From the NCBI RefSeq assembly GCF_009817885.1, contig NZ_CP041764.1, positions 1,302,001-1,366,000 on the forward strand: DNA of 64,000 nt, read 5' to 3'. Within the stretch, counting starts at the first letter, position 1, and the number at the start of each line of letters is the position of its first letter. A program made the position numbers and the translations under genes. Under the pieces are notes generated by a model, which made no database searches, was not told the origin of the DNA, and saw nothing but the letters and a program-made list of their open reading frames with translations. This stretch comes from Serratia rhizosphaerae. Its GTDB lineage: Bacteria; Pseudomonadota; Gammaproteobacteria; Enterobacterales; Enterobacteriaceae. This document shows positions 53,717 to 62,327 of the stretch, piece after piece.

Positions 53717-54094
53717 ATGATTGATTCACCCCGCGTATGTATTCAGGTGCAAAGTCTGTATGTGGAATCCCAGTCGCTGCCTGAGGAAGAACGCTATGTC
53801 TTTGCCTATACCATTACCATTCGCAACCTGGGGCGTTTCAATGTACAGCTGCTGGGCCGTTACTGGCTAATCACCAACGCCAACGGCCGCCAAACCGAAG
53901 TTCAGGGCGAAGGCGTCGTCGGCGAACAGCCGCTGATCCTGCCCGGCGGTGAATTCCAATATACCAGCGGCGCGGTGCTTGAAACGCCGCTGGGCACCAT
54001 GGAAGGCCACTACGAAATGGTTGATCACCTGGGTCAGCCGTTCCGCACTGCGATTCCGGTCTTTCGCTTAGCCATCCCAACGCTGATTCACTAA
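53717..54094 (+). CDS. apaG: ApaG domain protein
   Basis: 125-residue single-domain protein with a fibronectin type III-like fold, same length as E. coli ApaG; function is not settled (linked to cobalt and magnesium efflux phenotypes). The core WLITNANGRQTEVQGEGVVG and the end FRLAIPTLIH are conserved. The ATG is chosen as AAGGAG lies 9 bases upstream. It is 1 base from apaH. Confidence 0.95.
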   Translation: MIDSPRVCIQVQSLYVESQSLPEEERYVFAYTITIRNLGRFNVQLLGRYWLITNANGRQTEVQGEGVVGEQPLILPGGEFQYTSGAVLETPLGTMEGHYEMVDHLGQPFRTAIPVFRLAIPTLIH

Positions 54095-54095
54095 C

Positions 54096-54947
54096 ATGTC
54101 GACATATCTTATCGGCGACGTTCATGGCTGTTTCGATGAACTGCAGTCGCTATTAGCCCAGGTTTCTTTCGATCCGCAGCAGGACACGCTGTGGTTAACC
54201 GGCGATCTGGTGGCCCGCGGCCCGGACTCGCTGGAGGTGCTGCGCTACGTACGCTCGCTCGGGCCGGCGGTACGCATGGTGCTGGGTAATCATGACCTGC
54301 ATCTGCTGGCGGTATATGCCGGCATCAGCCGCAACAAGCCCAAAGACCGCATTTCGCCCCTGCTGGAGGCGCCGGATGCGGATGAGCTGATCAACTGGCT
54401 GCGCCGTCAGCCGGTGCTGCAGGTTGATGAACGGCAAAAACTGGTGATGGCTCACGCCGGCATCACGCCGCAGTGGGATCTCGATACCGCCAAAATGTGC
54501 GCGCGCGAAGTGGAGGCCGTCCTCAGCAGCGACAGCTATCCGCTATTCCTTGATGCCATGTACGGCGATATGCCGAATAACTGGACGCCGCAGCTGAGCG
54601 GCCTGGCCCGTCTGCGCTTTAGCACCAACGCGCTGACGCGGATGCGTTACTGCTTCCCGCACGGCCAGTTGGATATGATCAGCAAAGACGCCCCCGGCAC
54701 CGCGCCAGCACCGCTCAAGCCCTGGTTTGAGCTGCCGCGACTGCTGGACGATCAATACACCATTATTTTTGGCCACTGGGCGTCGCTGGAAGGCAAAGGC
54801 ACGCCGGACGGCGTCATCGCGCTGGATACCGGCTGCTGCTGGGGAGGCGATCTGACGATGCTGCGCTGGGAAGATAAGCGCTACTTCACCCAGCCATCGA
54901 ACCGACGCAAAACGCCCGACGGTAACGACACACTGGCCGCGTCATAA
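54096..54947 (+). CDS. apaH: Diadenosine tetraphosphatase ApaH
   Basis: 283-residue metallophosphatase splitting Ap4A to two ADP, also known to remove Np4 caps from RNA. Metal ligand motifs are YLIGDVHGCFDEL at residue 4, WLTGDLVARGPDSLEV near 31 and VLGNHDLHLLAV near 63. The C-terminal GHWASLEGKGTPDGVIALDTGCCWGG is family typical. Last gene of the lptD operon; in E. coli folA follows, here a convergent purine permease. Confidence 0.97.
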   Translation: MSTYLIGDVHGCFDELQSLLAQVSFDPQQDTLWLTGDLVARGPDSLEVLRYVRSLGPAVRMVLGNHDLHLLAVYAGISRNKPKDRISPLLEAPDADELINWLRRQPVLQVDERQKLVMAHAGITPQWDLDTAKMCAREVEAVLSSDSYPLFLDAMYGDMPNNWTPQLSGLARLRFSTNALTRMRYCFPHGQLDMISKDAPGTAPAPLKPWFELPRLLDDQYTIIFGHWASLEGKGTPDGVIALDTGCCWGGDLTMLRWEDKRYFTQPSNRRKTPDGNDTLAAS

Positions 54948-54956
54948 GTCTACCGT

Positions 54957-54987
54957 GAGATGCGGCCTGGTCAGCACGCCGCATCTC
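54957..54987. terminator. Hairpin between convergent apaH and the NCS2 permease gene
   Basis: A perfect 10-base-pair inverted repeat (gagatgcggc / gccgcatctc) with an 11-base loop lies between the two convergent genes. It may serve transcripts from both sides; no long U-tract is seen on either strand. Confidence 0.55.
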
Positions 54988-54998
54988 TCGCCCTCAGG

Positions 54999-56426
54999 CT
55001 ACTCCTTCTTCTCCTCAAGCTTACAGGCTTCACAACCTGGGATATTGACCTGAGTATTCTGCGCTTTCTCGCCATTTAACAAAATGTTCGCAACGATCGC
55101 CACGGCCGTGCCGATGGTAATGCCGCTGTGCAGGAACATCCCCGCTGCCGCAGGCATTTGCTGGAAAATTTGCGGTACCAGCACCGGCAGCATGCCGACG
55201 CCAAGCGTCAGCGCCACCACCATCGGGTTATTATTGTTCCGATAGTCGACCTGCCCCAAGGTGCGAATACCGGATACCACCACCATGCCAAACATCACGA
55301 TGCCGGCTCCGCCCAATACCGGCTTCGGCACGGCAACCACCAGAGCGGCAAGTTTGGGAAATAACCCCATCACGATCAAAATGCCCCCGGCAACGCCGAC
55401 GATAAAACGACTGCGCACCCCGGTTAAACCAACCAGTCCGACGTTTTGCGCAAAGGCGGCATAGGGAAACATATTGAAAAAGCCGCCGACAACGGTCGCC
55501 GTGCCGCAGGCGAACAGCCCGCGCTTGAGCGTGTCACGGTCCGCCGGACGTTCGCAAATTTCCCCCATCGCCATCATTGACGACATGGTTTCCACCATCA
55601 CCACAATCATCACCATCGACATCAGCACCGCCGTCGCCAAATGAAACTCCGGCACCGCGAAGCGCATCGGGTATGGCAACGCCAGCCAGCCGGTCGCCGC
55701 CACCAGCGACAGATCCAGCTTCAGCACCAGGCCGTACACCACCGTGCCAACGATGATACCGATCAGTACGGCGATATTTTTCCACATACCGTGGCAAAAA
55801 ATATAAATCAGCATAATGACGATCAGGGTAAACGCCGCCATCGCCAACGAACCATAACTACCGAAGCCCGGCATCTGGACATCGCCGCCGCCGATCCAGC
55901 CGCCGGCGACCGGTAAAATCGACAGGCCGATCAACGTAACGATGCTCCCCATCACCACTTTCGGGAAAAAACGCACCAGCTTACACACCAGCGGCGCACA
56001 CAGCAGAGTAAAGATCCCGGCGACGATCACCGCGCCGGAGATCCCGCCAATGCCATATTGTTGGCCAATCAGGGTCATCGGTACCAGAGCGGCGAACGTG
56101 CAGCCCTGTACAATGGGCAACCGGCTGCCAATCCAGCGGCCAATGCCAATGGACTGTAAAATCGTGCCGCAGCCGCAGATAACCAGATCGGTGCTGATCA
56201 ACAAAATGATCTGTTCGTTAGTAAAGCCTACCGCTTTGCCGATGATCAGCGGTACGGCGATGGCGCCGGCATACATCACCAGCACGTGTTGCAAACCATA
56301 GATCAACATTTTGCCAAGCGGCAGCACTTGATCGACGGGGTGGACTTCCGATGGCAGAGAGTTATCGCCCTGCTCCGGCAGCATCACCGGTTTTGGCTCT
56401 GATTCAGACAGTTGTGCAGTTTTCAC
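54999..56426 (-). CDS. NCS2 family purine (urate/xanthine) permease
   Basis: 475-residue nucleobase:cation symporter-2 protein with about 14 membrane segments. The N-terminal motif QHVLVMYAGAIAVPLIIG (about residue 47), the Glu-containing VMVETMSSMMAMGEICERP (about 283) and QNVGLVGLTGVRSRF (about 334) are NCS2 signatures. Closest known relatives by eye are E. coli UacT (YgfU, urate) and XanQ/XanP (xanthine). The C-terminus ends in CEACKLEEKKE, an unusual Cys-containing tail. It follows ssnA in a purine catabolic cluster, so urate or xanthine uptake is likely. Confidence 0.88.
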   Translation of the reverse strand: MKTAQLSESEPKPVMLPEQGDNSLPSEVHPVDQVLPLGKMLIYGLQHVLVMYAGAIAVPLIIGKAVGFTNEQIILLISTDLVICGCGTILQSIGIGRWIGSRLPIVQGCTFAALVPMTLIGQQYGIGGISGAVIVAGIFTLLCAPLVCKLVRFFPKVVMGSIVTLIGLSILPVAGGWIGGGDVQMPGFGSYGSLAMAAFTLIVIMLIYIFCHGMWKNIAVLIGIIVGTVVYGLVLKLDLSLVAATGWLALPYPMRFAVPEFHLATAVLMSMVMIVVMVETMSSMMAMGEICERPADRDTLKRGLFACGTATVVGGFFNMFPYAAFAQNVGLVGLTGVRSRFIVGVAGGILIVMGLFPKLAALVVAVPKPVLGGAGIVMFGMVVVSGIRTLGQVDYRNNNNPMVVALTLGVGMLPVLVPQIFQQMPAAAGMFLHSGITIGTAVAIVANILLNGEKAQNTQVNIPGCEACKLEEKKE

Positions 56427-56478
56427 ATTAACTCCTTGTACGGCTCAGCGCAGAACGCGTCTGGCGGCTACGATTCGA

Positions 56479-56497
56479 GAGCGGCTTCATGCCGCTC
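56479..56497 (-). other. Hairpin between ssnA and the permease gene
   Basis: A perfect 7-base-pair inverted repeat (gagcggc / gccgctc, 5-base loop) lies in the gap of about 100 bases between ssnA and the permease gene. Without a U-tract it is more likely an mRNA stabilising or differential-expression element than a terminator. Confidence 0.45.
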
Positions 56498-56533
56498 CCC
56501 TTTTCGGCGTTGCTCTGCAAAAAATGACGAGAT

Positions 56534-57856
56534 TTACAGTAAGGCATCCATCCTCTGCCACAGGCGGCGGGCGACGTCGCTGGCCTCACGGTATAGCGGG
56601 GCGACGTCAACGCTGAACTGACGGTTCTCATACACCATTACGCCGTTGACCATCACGCTGTGCACGCTGCTCGCCCCAAGGCCAAAGGCGATATGGCCGG
56701 CAACATTGCCGCCAACCAGCGGCGTCGGCGCAGCATAGTCACAGATGGTGAGGTCCGCTTTGAAGCCGGGCGCCACCTCGCCGAAGCGCGCGCCGAAATT
56801 ACGCGACAGAAGCGTATTGCCAGCACTGAGGAAGCGGGCGAAGCTGTCCGGCCACAAAGGCCCTCCCGCATCGCGATGCTTGAAGAAAGCGAAACGCAGC
56901 TCTTCAAACATATCGCTGCCGATCCCATCGGTGCCCAACGCCACGTTGTGATAGCGCATCAGCTGATGGTTGTAGCCAACGTGGTTATTCATATTGGAAC
57001 GCGCGTTGTGTACCAGGAAGGCGTCATGCTTGTTGAGAATATCGGCATCGCGTTCGCTCAGGTACAGGCCGTGCGCCACCAGCGTCTTGTCATTGATAAG
57101 CGCAAACTTCTCCAATCTTTCGATCAGATCCAATCCATAATGGTGATGGCTGTGGGAAACGTCATAACCATCTTCCGCCGCGTGAATATGCAGGCCGCGA
57201 CCGGTGATCTGACAGGCTTCAGCCAGCATCTCCAGCCCCGCATCCGGCACGGTAAAGGGGGCATGCGCCCCGATATGCGCCTCAACCAGGTAGCTTCCCT
57301 GCGACTTCTCGCGATCGATCGTCTGGGCAAAAGCAATATTTTCTTCTATACCGGCCTGAATTTCCCGCATCCCACCATTACGATCGGTGGTCTCAAAGCA
57401 GGTCATGCCGCGCAGCCCCACGCGCAGAAAAGCCTTGCGCAGCGTCTCCAGCGAACCTTTGATATACAGCGGCGAAGCATGATGATCGATAACCGACGTA
57501 CAGCCGCTGCGGATAGACTCCAGCGCACAAATCAGTCCGCTGTAATACAGCGACTCCTCATCCAGCGCCCGATCCAACCGCCACCAGAGGTTTTTCAGCG
57601 TAGAAATAAAGTCAGGGCTGGGTTTGATATCGGCAATAATGCCGCGCGACAGCCCTGAGTAGAAATGGTTATGGGCGCACACCATGCCCGGCATCACCAG
57701 CCTGCCGCACATGTCCTGCACCTTCGCCTGCGGATAGTTAGCGGCCAGACCGCTGCCTACCGCGCAGATCTCACCCTTTTCAATCACGATGTCCTGCTGC
57801 TCCAGCAGCAGCGCCGGCGCCAGCTGCACCACGGTAGCGTTCTTTAAAATCAGCAT
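56534..57856 (-). CDS. ssnA: Putative aminohydrolase SsnA
   Basis: 440-residue amidohydrolase-superfamily enzyme, nearly the E. coli length (442). Metal-binding motifs are VCAHNHFYSGLSRGI near residue 60, LHIHAAEDGYDVSHSHHHYG near 223 and ALGTDGIGSDMFEEL near 303. It belongs with guanine/cytosine deaminase-like enzymes. It lies 3 bases after ygfK on the same strand, as in the E. coli purine island, where it is required for anaerobic purine use; the exact substrate is not told by sequence. Confidence 0.93.
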   Translation of the reverse strand: MLILKNATVVQLAPALLLEQQDIVIEKGEICAVGSGLAANYPQAKVQDMCGRLVMPGMVCAHNHFYSGLSRGIIADIKPSPDFISTLKNLWWRLDRALDEESLYYSGLICALESIRSGCTSVIDHHASPLYIKGSLETLRKAFLRVGLRGMTCFETTDRNGGMREIQAGIEENIAFAQTIDREKSQGSYLVEAHIGAHAPFTVPDAGLEMLAEACQITGRGLHIHAAEDGYDVSHSHHHYGLDLIERLEKFALINDKTLVAHGLYLSERDADILNKHDAFLVHNARSNMNNHVGYNHQLMRYHNVALGTDGIGSDMFEELRFAFFKHRDAGGPLWPDSFARFLSAGNTLLSRNFGARFGEVAPGFKADLTICDYAAPTPLVGGNVAGHIAFGLGASSVHSVMVNGVMVYENRQFSVDVAPLYREASDVARRLWQRMDALL

Positions 57857-57859
57857 GTG

Positions 57860-60800
57860 TTACTCCTCCACCGCACCCAGCAGATAGTGATGATGGGCGA
57901 TCACCTGGTTAATAACCCGGCACATGTCATCCAACGCCTTTGGCGCTGAGGCAACAACGCCTTCGGCATCCAGCGTCAACTGGTACAGTTCCCCGCCCTG
58001 ACGCACGTGCAACCTATTACCCTGCAGCAAGAACCCTGGGTTGGTACTGTTATCGAAATCCTGCGGCAGGCTGAAAATGGTGATCTTGTCTTTGTAAGGT
58101 TTGCCCTGCCACGGACAGAACTGCGCGCAGTTGCCGCATTCGTTGCAATAGGCATCAAGGTGCAGGATCTGGCTACGGTCGCGGAACCCCGCCACCGGAA
58201 TGGCGATATTGGCGCGGTTAGGGCAGACATCGACGCATTTGCTGCACACGTAGTTGCACTCCAGACAGCGCTGCGCCTCCTGCGTCACAAATTCTTCACG
58301 CTTCCGCTTGTCCACCCGCTCTACGTGAATCATGCCCTTACGCGCATATACATCGGCGCTTGCCACCTGCGAACGCGGTTTGTCGCCGTGGCTCTGCTTG
58401 CTTTCACACAGTAAAATGGCGTCCGTGGCGCGCCGCGCATCGCCGATCGCCGCCACAATCGAAGATGGCCCACTCTGCACATCGCCAATCAGGAAAACAT
58501 TTTCCCGCGTCGTTTCCCCCGTAGCCCGATCGACCTGCGGCCAGCCTTCGGCACCAATGGGAACGCCCATCGTCGCCAGCACGCCGCCGTCCGGCTGTTC
58601 GCCAATCGCGGTAATCAGACTGTCGATGCGCAGGGTAATCCGTTCATCCGTCGGCACCGGCTGACGCCGGCCTTTGGCATCCGGCTCGCCCAGCGCCATC
58701 ACGCGCGCCGTCAGGGTACCGTCGGCGTCAAACCGTTCAGGATTGGTCAGGAAACGGAACTGGACATGATCCTCCAATGCTTCCTGATACTCTTCGCGAT
58801 AGGCCGGCATCTCTTTAATGCTGCGGCGATAAATTACCGTCACGCTGCGTACGCCCGGCACGCGCAATGCCGCGCGCGCGCAGTCCATCGCGGTATTACC
58901 GGCGCCGATGACCGCTACGTCACGCCCCAGCGACAGCGCTTCGCCCTGATTAAAGCGGCGCAAAAAATCGAAGGATTTATAGATATTGCGGTTATCCCCC
59001 GCCAGCTGGATACCGTTGTTCTTATCGGCGCCGATGCCGACGCAAACATACTTAAACCCGCGCTGCAGCAACATATCCACGTTCAAGGCCGGATCGCAGC
59101 CATACTCAAACTTCACGCCGTGGGCGGCGACGAAATCGATGTCATGCTGAATCGTCTCTGCCGGGATACGGAACTGCGGGATAATATTTTTCACCACGCC
59201 GCCCGCATTTTCCTCACGTTCAAACAGCGTTACCGGATGCCCCGCCCGCGCCAGGAAATAACCGGCGGATAAACCGGCCGGCCCTGCGCCAATCACCGCC
59301 ACCGGGTGTTTATCGCCGCTGCCCGCCGGTTTATGCCAACGCTGCCGATACTCATCCCAGCCCTTTTCCAGCGCCACTTTTTTCAGTTCGCGGATATCCA
59401 ACGCGCTGTCATAATCCAGCCGGGTGCAGTTGTACTGGCATTGGTGATCGCAAATATGTCCGGTGATCGCCGGCAAAGCGTTACGCTGATAAATCACCGC
59501 CAGCGCATCGGCGTAACGCTTCTCACCAAGCAAACGGATGTATTCCGGAATATCCTGCTTAATTGCGCAGGCACTGACACAGGGGGCCACATAACAGTCG
59601 TTCTGCGGCAACGGGCCGCCCGCATCGATCTCGTCGGAAGATTTCCACTCTTTCTGACTGTATGGCATATCCAGCGCTTGCTGCGCGAGCAGCGTCAGTT
59701 TACCGACGTCGATGCCACGCATTTCCCAGGCACCCGACAGCTCCAGCTCACGCACGCATTGGGTTTGGCGCAGATAGCCGCCCGGTTTCAGCAAATCGGT
59801 CGCCATCGTGATCGGACGAATCCCGGTCTCAAAGATTTGTCGAATATTGAACTGGCTGGCACCGCCAGAATAAGAGATCGGCAAAGTACCGGCGAACTCC
59901 TGCGACAACACCAGCGCGACATTGATCGATAACGGGAACAGCGCCCGACCGGACATGTACATCTCACCGCCAGGCAAACGCCCCTTGTGGTTAACGGCGC
60001 CAAGGGTATTGGTCAGCTTCACGCCGAACGTCAGCCTTTTGCTGGCAGCCAGCTCCATTAACCGCCGCAGCATCGCCTTGGCCTGCTCCAGCTGCAGATC
60101 GTGCGCAAACGAATCGGGATCGAGAGTGACATAGTCAAAGCCGCAGCGGTCGAGGATCTCCCGCACCCGCTCATAGCCCAATAGGGTCGGGTTCAGTTTG
60201 ACAAAGGTGTGCAACCCTTTCTCTGCCAGCATATAGCGGCATATGGCTTCGATTTCATTCGGCGGACAGCCATGCATAGTTGACAGCGTCAGGCCACGCA
60301 CCAGCCGTGGAGGAATGTCCTCGGCCATCGCCCGCAGGCTCTCTCGCCGCGCCTCCAGTTGGAAAGCGCGCATAAACTCCACGTTCGTCGCCCATTCACC
60401 CAACGTTTTACGATATTCAGCAAACTTGGGATGAGCGGATGAATTCATCAAATCATCAATGAATTTTTGCATGGGCGGCTGCTGTATACCCTTCAGGTCA
60501 TACCCCACGCTCATGTTGAAGATAAAGGATTTGGCCTCGCCCGGCGCGCACGGGGAAAATATCGCCTCCAGGAAATGCAGGCAGAACCACGCCTTGAGAT
60601 ATTCATCATAGGCTTTTGCCAGCGTAAACTCCGTTGACCACTCAGTATTGAAACACTCGTCCTCGGCATCAATGCAGGGCTTTTCCAACTCCAGCCGGTC
60701 CAGTATTTGTACGGTTTTCAATTCAATAAAGCGGCCACCGGTCAGCCAGGCGGTGATAATGTTCTGCGCTAATTGCGTATGCGGGCCTGCGGCAGGGCCA

Positions 60801-60964
60801 ATCGGCGTTTCACAATGTTCATCAAATACGACAATGCTTTTATTATCCTTTTTGCGATAAAATTGACGCTCCGGAATGCCGAAGATCGAACGAGTCTGCC
60901 GGTATTCATCGAAAATCCGCGTCAGGAGTTCGCCGAAAGGAATGGGGCGCATAATGTCTCCCAT
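57860..60964 (-). CDS. ygfK: YgfK, putative selenate reductase/purine cluster flavo-iron-sulfur oxidoreductase
   Basis: 1034-residue multi-domain redox protein (E. coli YgfK 1032). N-terminal third: dihydroorotate dehydrogenase-like TIM barrel with GPAAGPHTQLAQNI and VKLTNTLGAVNHKG. Middle: glutamate-synthase small-subunit-like Fe-S and FAD/NAD domains with AVIGAGPAGLSAGYFLARAG near residue 555 and VAVIGAGNTAMDCARAALR near 685. C-terminus: two ferredoxin motifs, CLECNYVCSKCVDVCPNRA near 900 and CNECGNCAQFCPW near 940. Named for selenate reduction by genetics, but its cluster indicates reduction in purine catabolism. Confidence 0.93.
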   Translation of the reverse strand: MGDIMRPIPFGELLTRIFDEYRQTRSIFGIPERQFYRKKDNKSIVVFDEHCETPIGPAAGPHTQLAQNIITAWLTGGRFIELKTVQILDRLELEKPCIDAEDECFNTEWSTEFTLAKAYDEYLKAWFCLHFLEAIFSPCAPGEAKSFIFNMSVGYDLKGIQQPPMQKFIDDLMNSSAHPKFAEYRKTLGEWATNVEFMRAFQLEARRESLRAMAEDIPPRLVRGLTLSTMHGCPPNEIEAICRYMLAEKGLHTFVKLNPTLLGYERVREILDRCGFDYVTLDPDSFAHDLQLEQAKAMLRRLMELAASKRLTFGVKLTNTLGAVNHKGRLPGGEMYMSGRALFPLSINVALVLSQEFAGTLPISYSGGASQFNIRQIFETGIRPITMATDLLKPGGYLRQTQCVRELELSGAWEMRGIDVGKLTLLAQQALDMPYSQKEWKSSDEIDAGGPLPQNDCYVAPCVSACAIKQDIPEYIRLLGEKRYADALAVIYQRNALPAITGHICDHQCQYNCTRLDYDSALDIRELKKVALEKGWDEYRQRWHKPAGSGDKHPVAVIGAGPAGLSAGYFLARAGHPVTLFEREENAGGVVKNIIPQFRIPAETIQHDIDFVAAHGVKFEYGCDPALNVDMLLQRGFKYVCVGIGADKNNGIQLAGDNRNIYKSFDFLRRFNQGEALSLGRDVAVIGAGNTAMDCARAALRVPGVRSVTVIYRRSIKEMPAYREEYQEALEDHVQFRFLTNPERFDADGTLTARVMALGEPDAKGRRQPVPTDERITLRIDSLITAIGEQPDGGVLATMGVPIGAEGWPQVDRATGETTRENVFLIGDVQSGPSSIVAAIGDARRATDAILLCESKQSHGDKPRSQVASADVYARKGMIHVERVDKRKREEFVTQEAQRCLECNYVCSKCVDVCPNRANIAIPVAGFRDRSQILHLDAYCNECGNCAQFCPWQGKPYKDKITIFSLPQDFDNSTNPGFLLQGNRLHVRQGGELYQLTLDAEGVVASAPKALDDMCRVINQVIAHHHYLLGAVEE

Positions 60965-61055
60965 AGTTATCTCCTTGTTATAGCTTCCATAGTTTCAATT
61001 AAAAGCGTTACTGAGGCGTCGCAGTCATTCTGGCCACCCTGGCGTTCGCCAATGA

Positions 61056-61409
61056 TTAAGAGATGCCGTTTATTAATCGTTGCCTTTTGCTATAAATAAT
61101 GTGGCACCCCAGACATTTACTCTTGCTGACTCATATCGGAGCAACTTTCAGGCCAACTAGTTTCCCACTGGGGATGGAGCGCTATTTTCGTGAGGTAGTT
61201 CCAACTATTGGCGCACATTGCGTGAATGTCGTGAGGCGGGAAAATAAAAATCACACCCTTCATCGATAAAGCACACCATTATTCTCGCGGCTGCGCTCCC
61301 GGCATATCAAATTAGGATTTAATTTCTCACATTGAGAATCTTTGCTGATAAAGGTTACGGATCACTTAAAAAAAACAGTTATTTTAATTAATTGCCGCAA
61401 CGCCACTCA
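61056..61409. other. Divergent regulatory region between ygfK and the XdhC-family gene
   Basis: The roughly 500-base gap between divergent genes is AT-richer than the neighbours. It holds two sigma-54 type elements (listed separately), a perfect inverted repeat TTCTCA-cat-TGAGAA at 61324-61338, and two copies of TCGTGAGG at 61188-61195 and 61229-61236. These are candidate activator sites. No gene is seen. Confidence 0.5.
61140..61155 (-). promoter_or_regulatory. Probable sigma-54 promoter for ygfK-ssnA
   Basis: On the minus strand TGGCCT-N5-TTGCT matches the sigma-54 consensus TGGCAC-N5-TTGCW, with invariant GG and GC at the right distance and 2 mismatches. Transcription would start near 61129, leaving a leader of about 165 bases before ygfK, which is long but possible. 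Confidence 0.5.
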
Positions 61410-61425
61410 GGGCACAAATATTGCA
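61410..61425 (+). promoter_or_regulatory. Probable sigma-54 promoter of the XdhC-family gene
   Basis: GGGCAC (61410-61415), N5, TTGCA (61421-61425) matches TGGCAC-N5-TTGCW at all positions but one, with exact spacing of the GG and GC elements. Transcription would start near 61435, about 34 bases before the ATG. In E. coli the purine island also carries sigma-54 control elements (a sigma-54 activator gene, ygeV), which fits. Confidence 0.7.
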
Positions 61426-61468
61426 TTTGTTGTGACTCATACTAATAAATCTTTATGAGGGAAGCGGC

Positions 61469-62290
61469 ATGAGCATCTTTTCCACAGCGACGCGCTTAGA
61501 ACAACAAAACTATCCTTTCGCCATGGCACAAATTATTGAGAGCAGAGGCTCAACACCGCGCCACTCTGGACAGATGTTGATCCTGAATGACGGCGCCGTA
61601 ATAGGCTCTATCGGCGGAGGCATGATGGAACGACGGGTGATCGAAGAGGCACTGCAGGCCATTGAGCAGCGGCAGGACAGAATGTTCAACGGCCGTATGA
61701 CGCGCGATGGGCATAACGCTGTCGGTTCCGACTGCGGCGGCGCCATGAGCGTATTTATCAGCGTACACGGCCTGCGTCCGCGTTTGCTGCTGCTGGGCGG
61801 CGGACACGTGAATCAGGCTATCGCCTACGCCGCAGCACCACTAGAGTTTGCCATCAGTGTCGTGGACGTATACGCGCCAAATCTTGAGGCGCCACGCTTT
61901 CCCACGGGCGTCGATCTCTTCCATGCCGCTCATTACGCTGAAGCCATCAAGCAGCTGAACCCCGACGAACACTGCTACGTGATTATCGCCACCAACAGTC
62001 AGGATCGGGAGGTTCTGGACGCTCTGTTGCCCTACCCGGTGAAATACTTGGGTTTACTGGCCAGCCGCCGCAAAGTTCAGACCTTTGTGCGCCACTGGCA
62101 GCAGCAAGGAGTGCCAGAAGAGCAATGGCTGCGGCTGCGCGCGCCTATCGGCCTTGATATTGGCGCAGAAACGCCGGCGGAAATCGCCGTCAGCGTTTTA
62201 GCGGAAATTTTACAGCTAAAAAATGGTGCGGATGGCCAGGCCATGAATCAGATCACAACATCACCGTCAGCCAAGCCCATCACCGCCTGA
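61469..62290 (+). CDS. XdhC/CoxI family molybdenum hydroxylase accessory protein
   Basis: 273-residue protein with an N-terminal XdhC_CoxI domain (ESRGSTPRHSGQMLIL near residue 28, IGSIGGGMMERRV, and SDCGGAMSVFI near 88) and a C-terminal Rossmann domain (RLLLLGGGHVNQAIAYAA near 105, YLGLLASRRKVQTF near 195, GLDIGAETPAEIAVSVLAEI near 230). Such proteins bind and mature the molybdenum cofactor for xanthine dehydrogenases. A GAGGGAAG ribosome site precedes ATG. It is divergent from ygfK and convergent with arcC. No hydroxylase gene lies in the window. Confidence 0.88.
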   Translation: MSIFSTATRLEQQNYPFAMAQIIESRGSTPRHSGQMLILNDGAVIGSIGGGMMERRVIEEALQAIEQRQDRMFNGRMTRDGHNAVGSDCGGAMSVFISVHGLRPRLLLLGGGHVNQAIAYAAAPLEFAISVVDVYAPNLEAPRFPTGVDLFHAAHYAEAIKQLNPDEHCYVIIATNSQDREVLDALLPYPVKYLGLLASRRKVQTFVRHWQQQGVPEEQWLRLRAPIGLDIGAETPAEIAVSVLAEILQLKNGADGQAMNQITTSPSAKPITA

Positions 62291-62302
62291 CGAAAACGCT
62301 AG

Positions 62303-62321
62303 GGGCGCCGCTCCGGCGCCC
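62303..62321. terminator. GC hairpin between convergent XdhC-family and carbamate kinase genes
   Basis: A perfect 8-base-pair inverted repeat (gggcgccg / cggcgccc, 3-base loop) in a 37-base gap between convergent genes. No U-tract; a shared 3' end stabiliser or Rho-assisted terminator is likely. Confidence 0.5.
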
Positions 62322-62327
62322 GTACGC

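Noticed and set aside
61101..61116. TGGCACCCCAGACAT as a third sigma-54 element
   Set aside because: The -24 part is perfect but the TTGC at -12 is missing at the required spacing.
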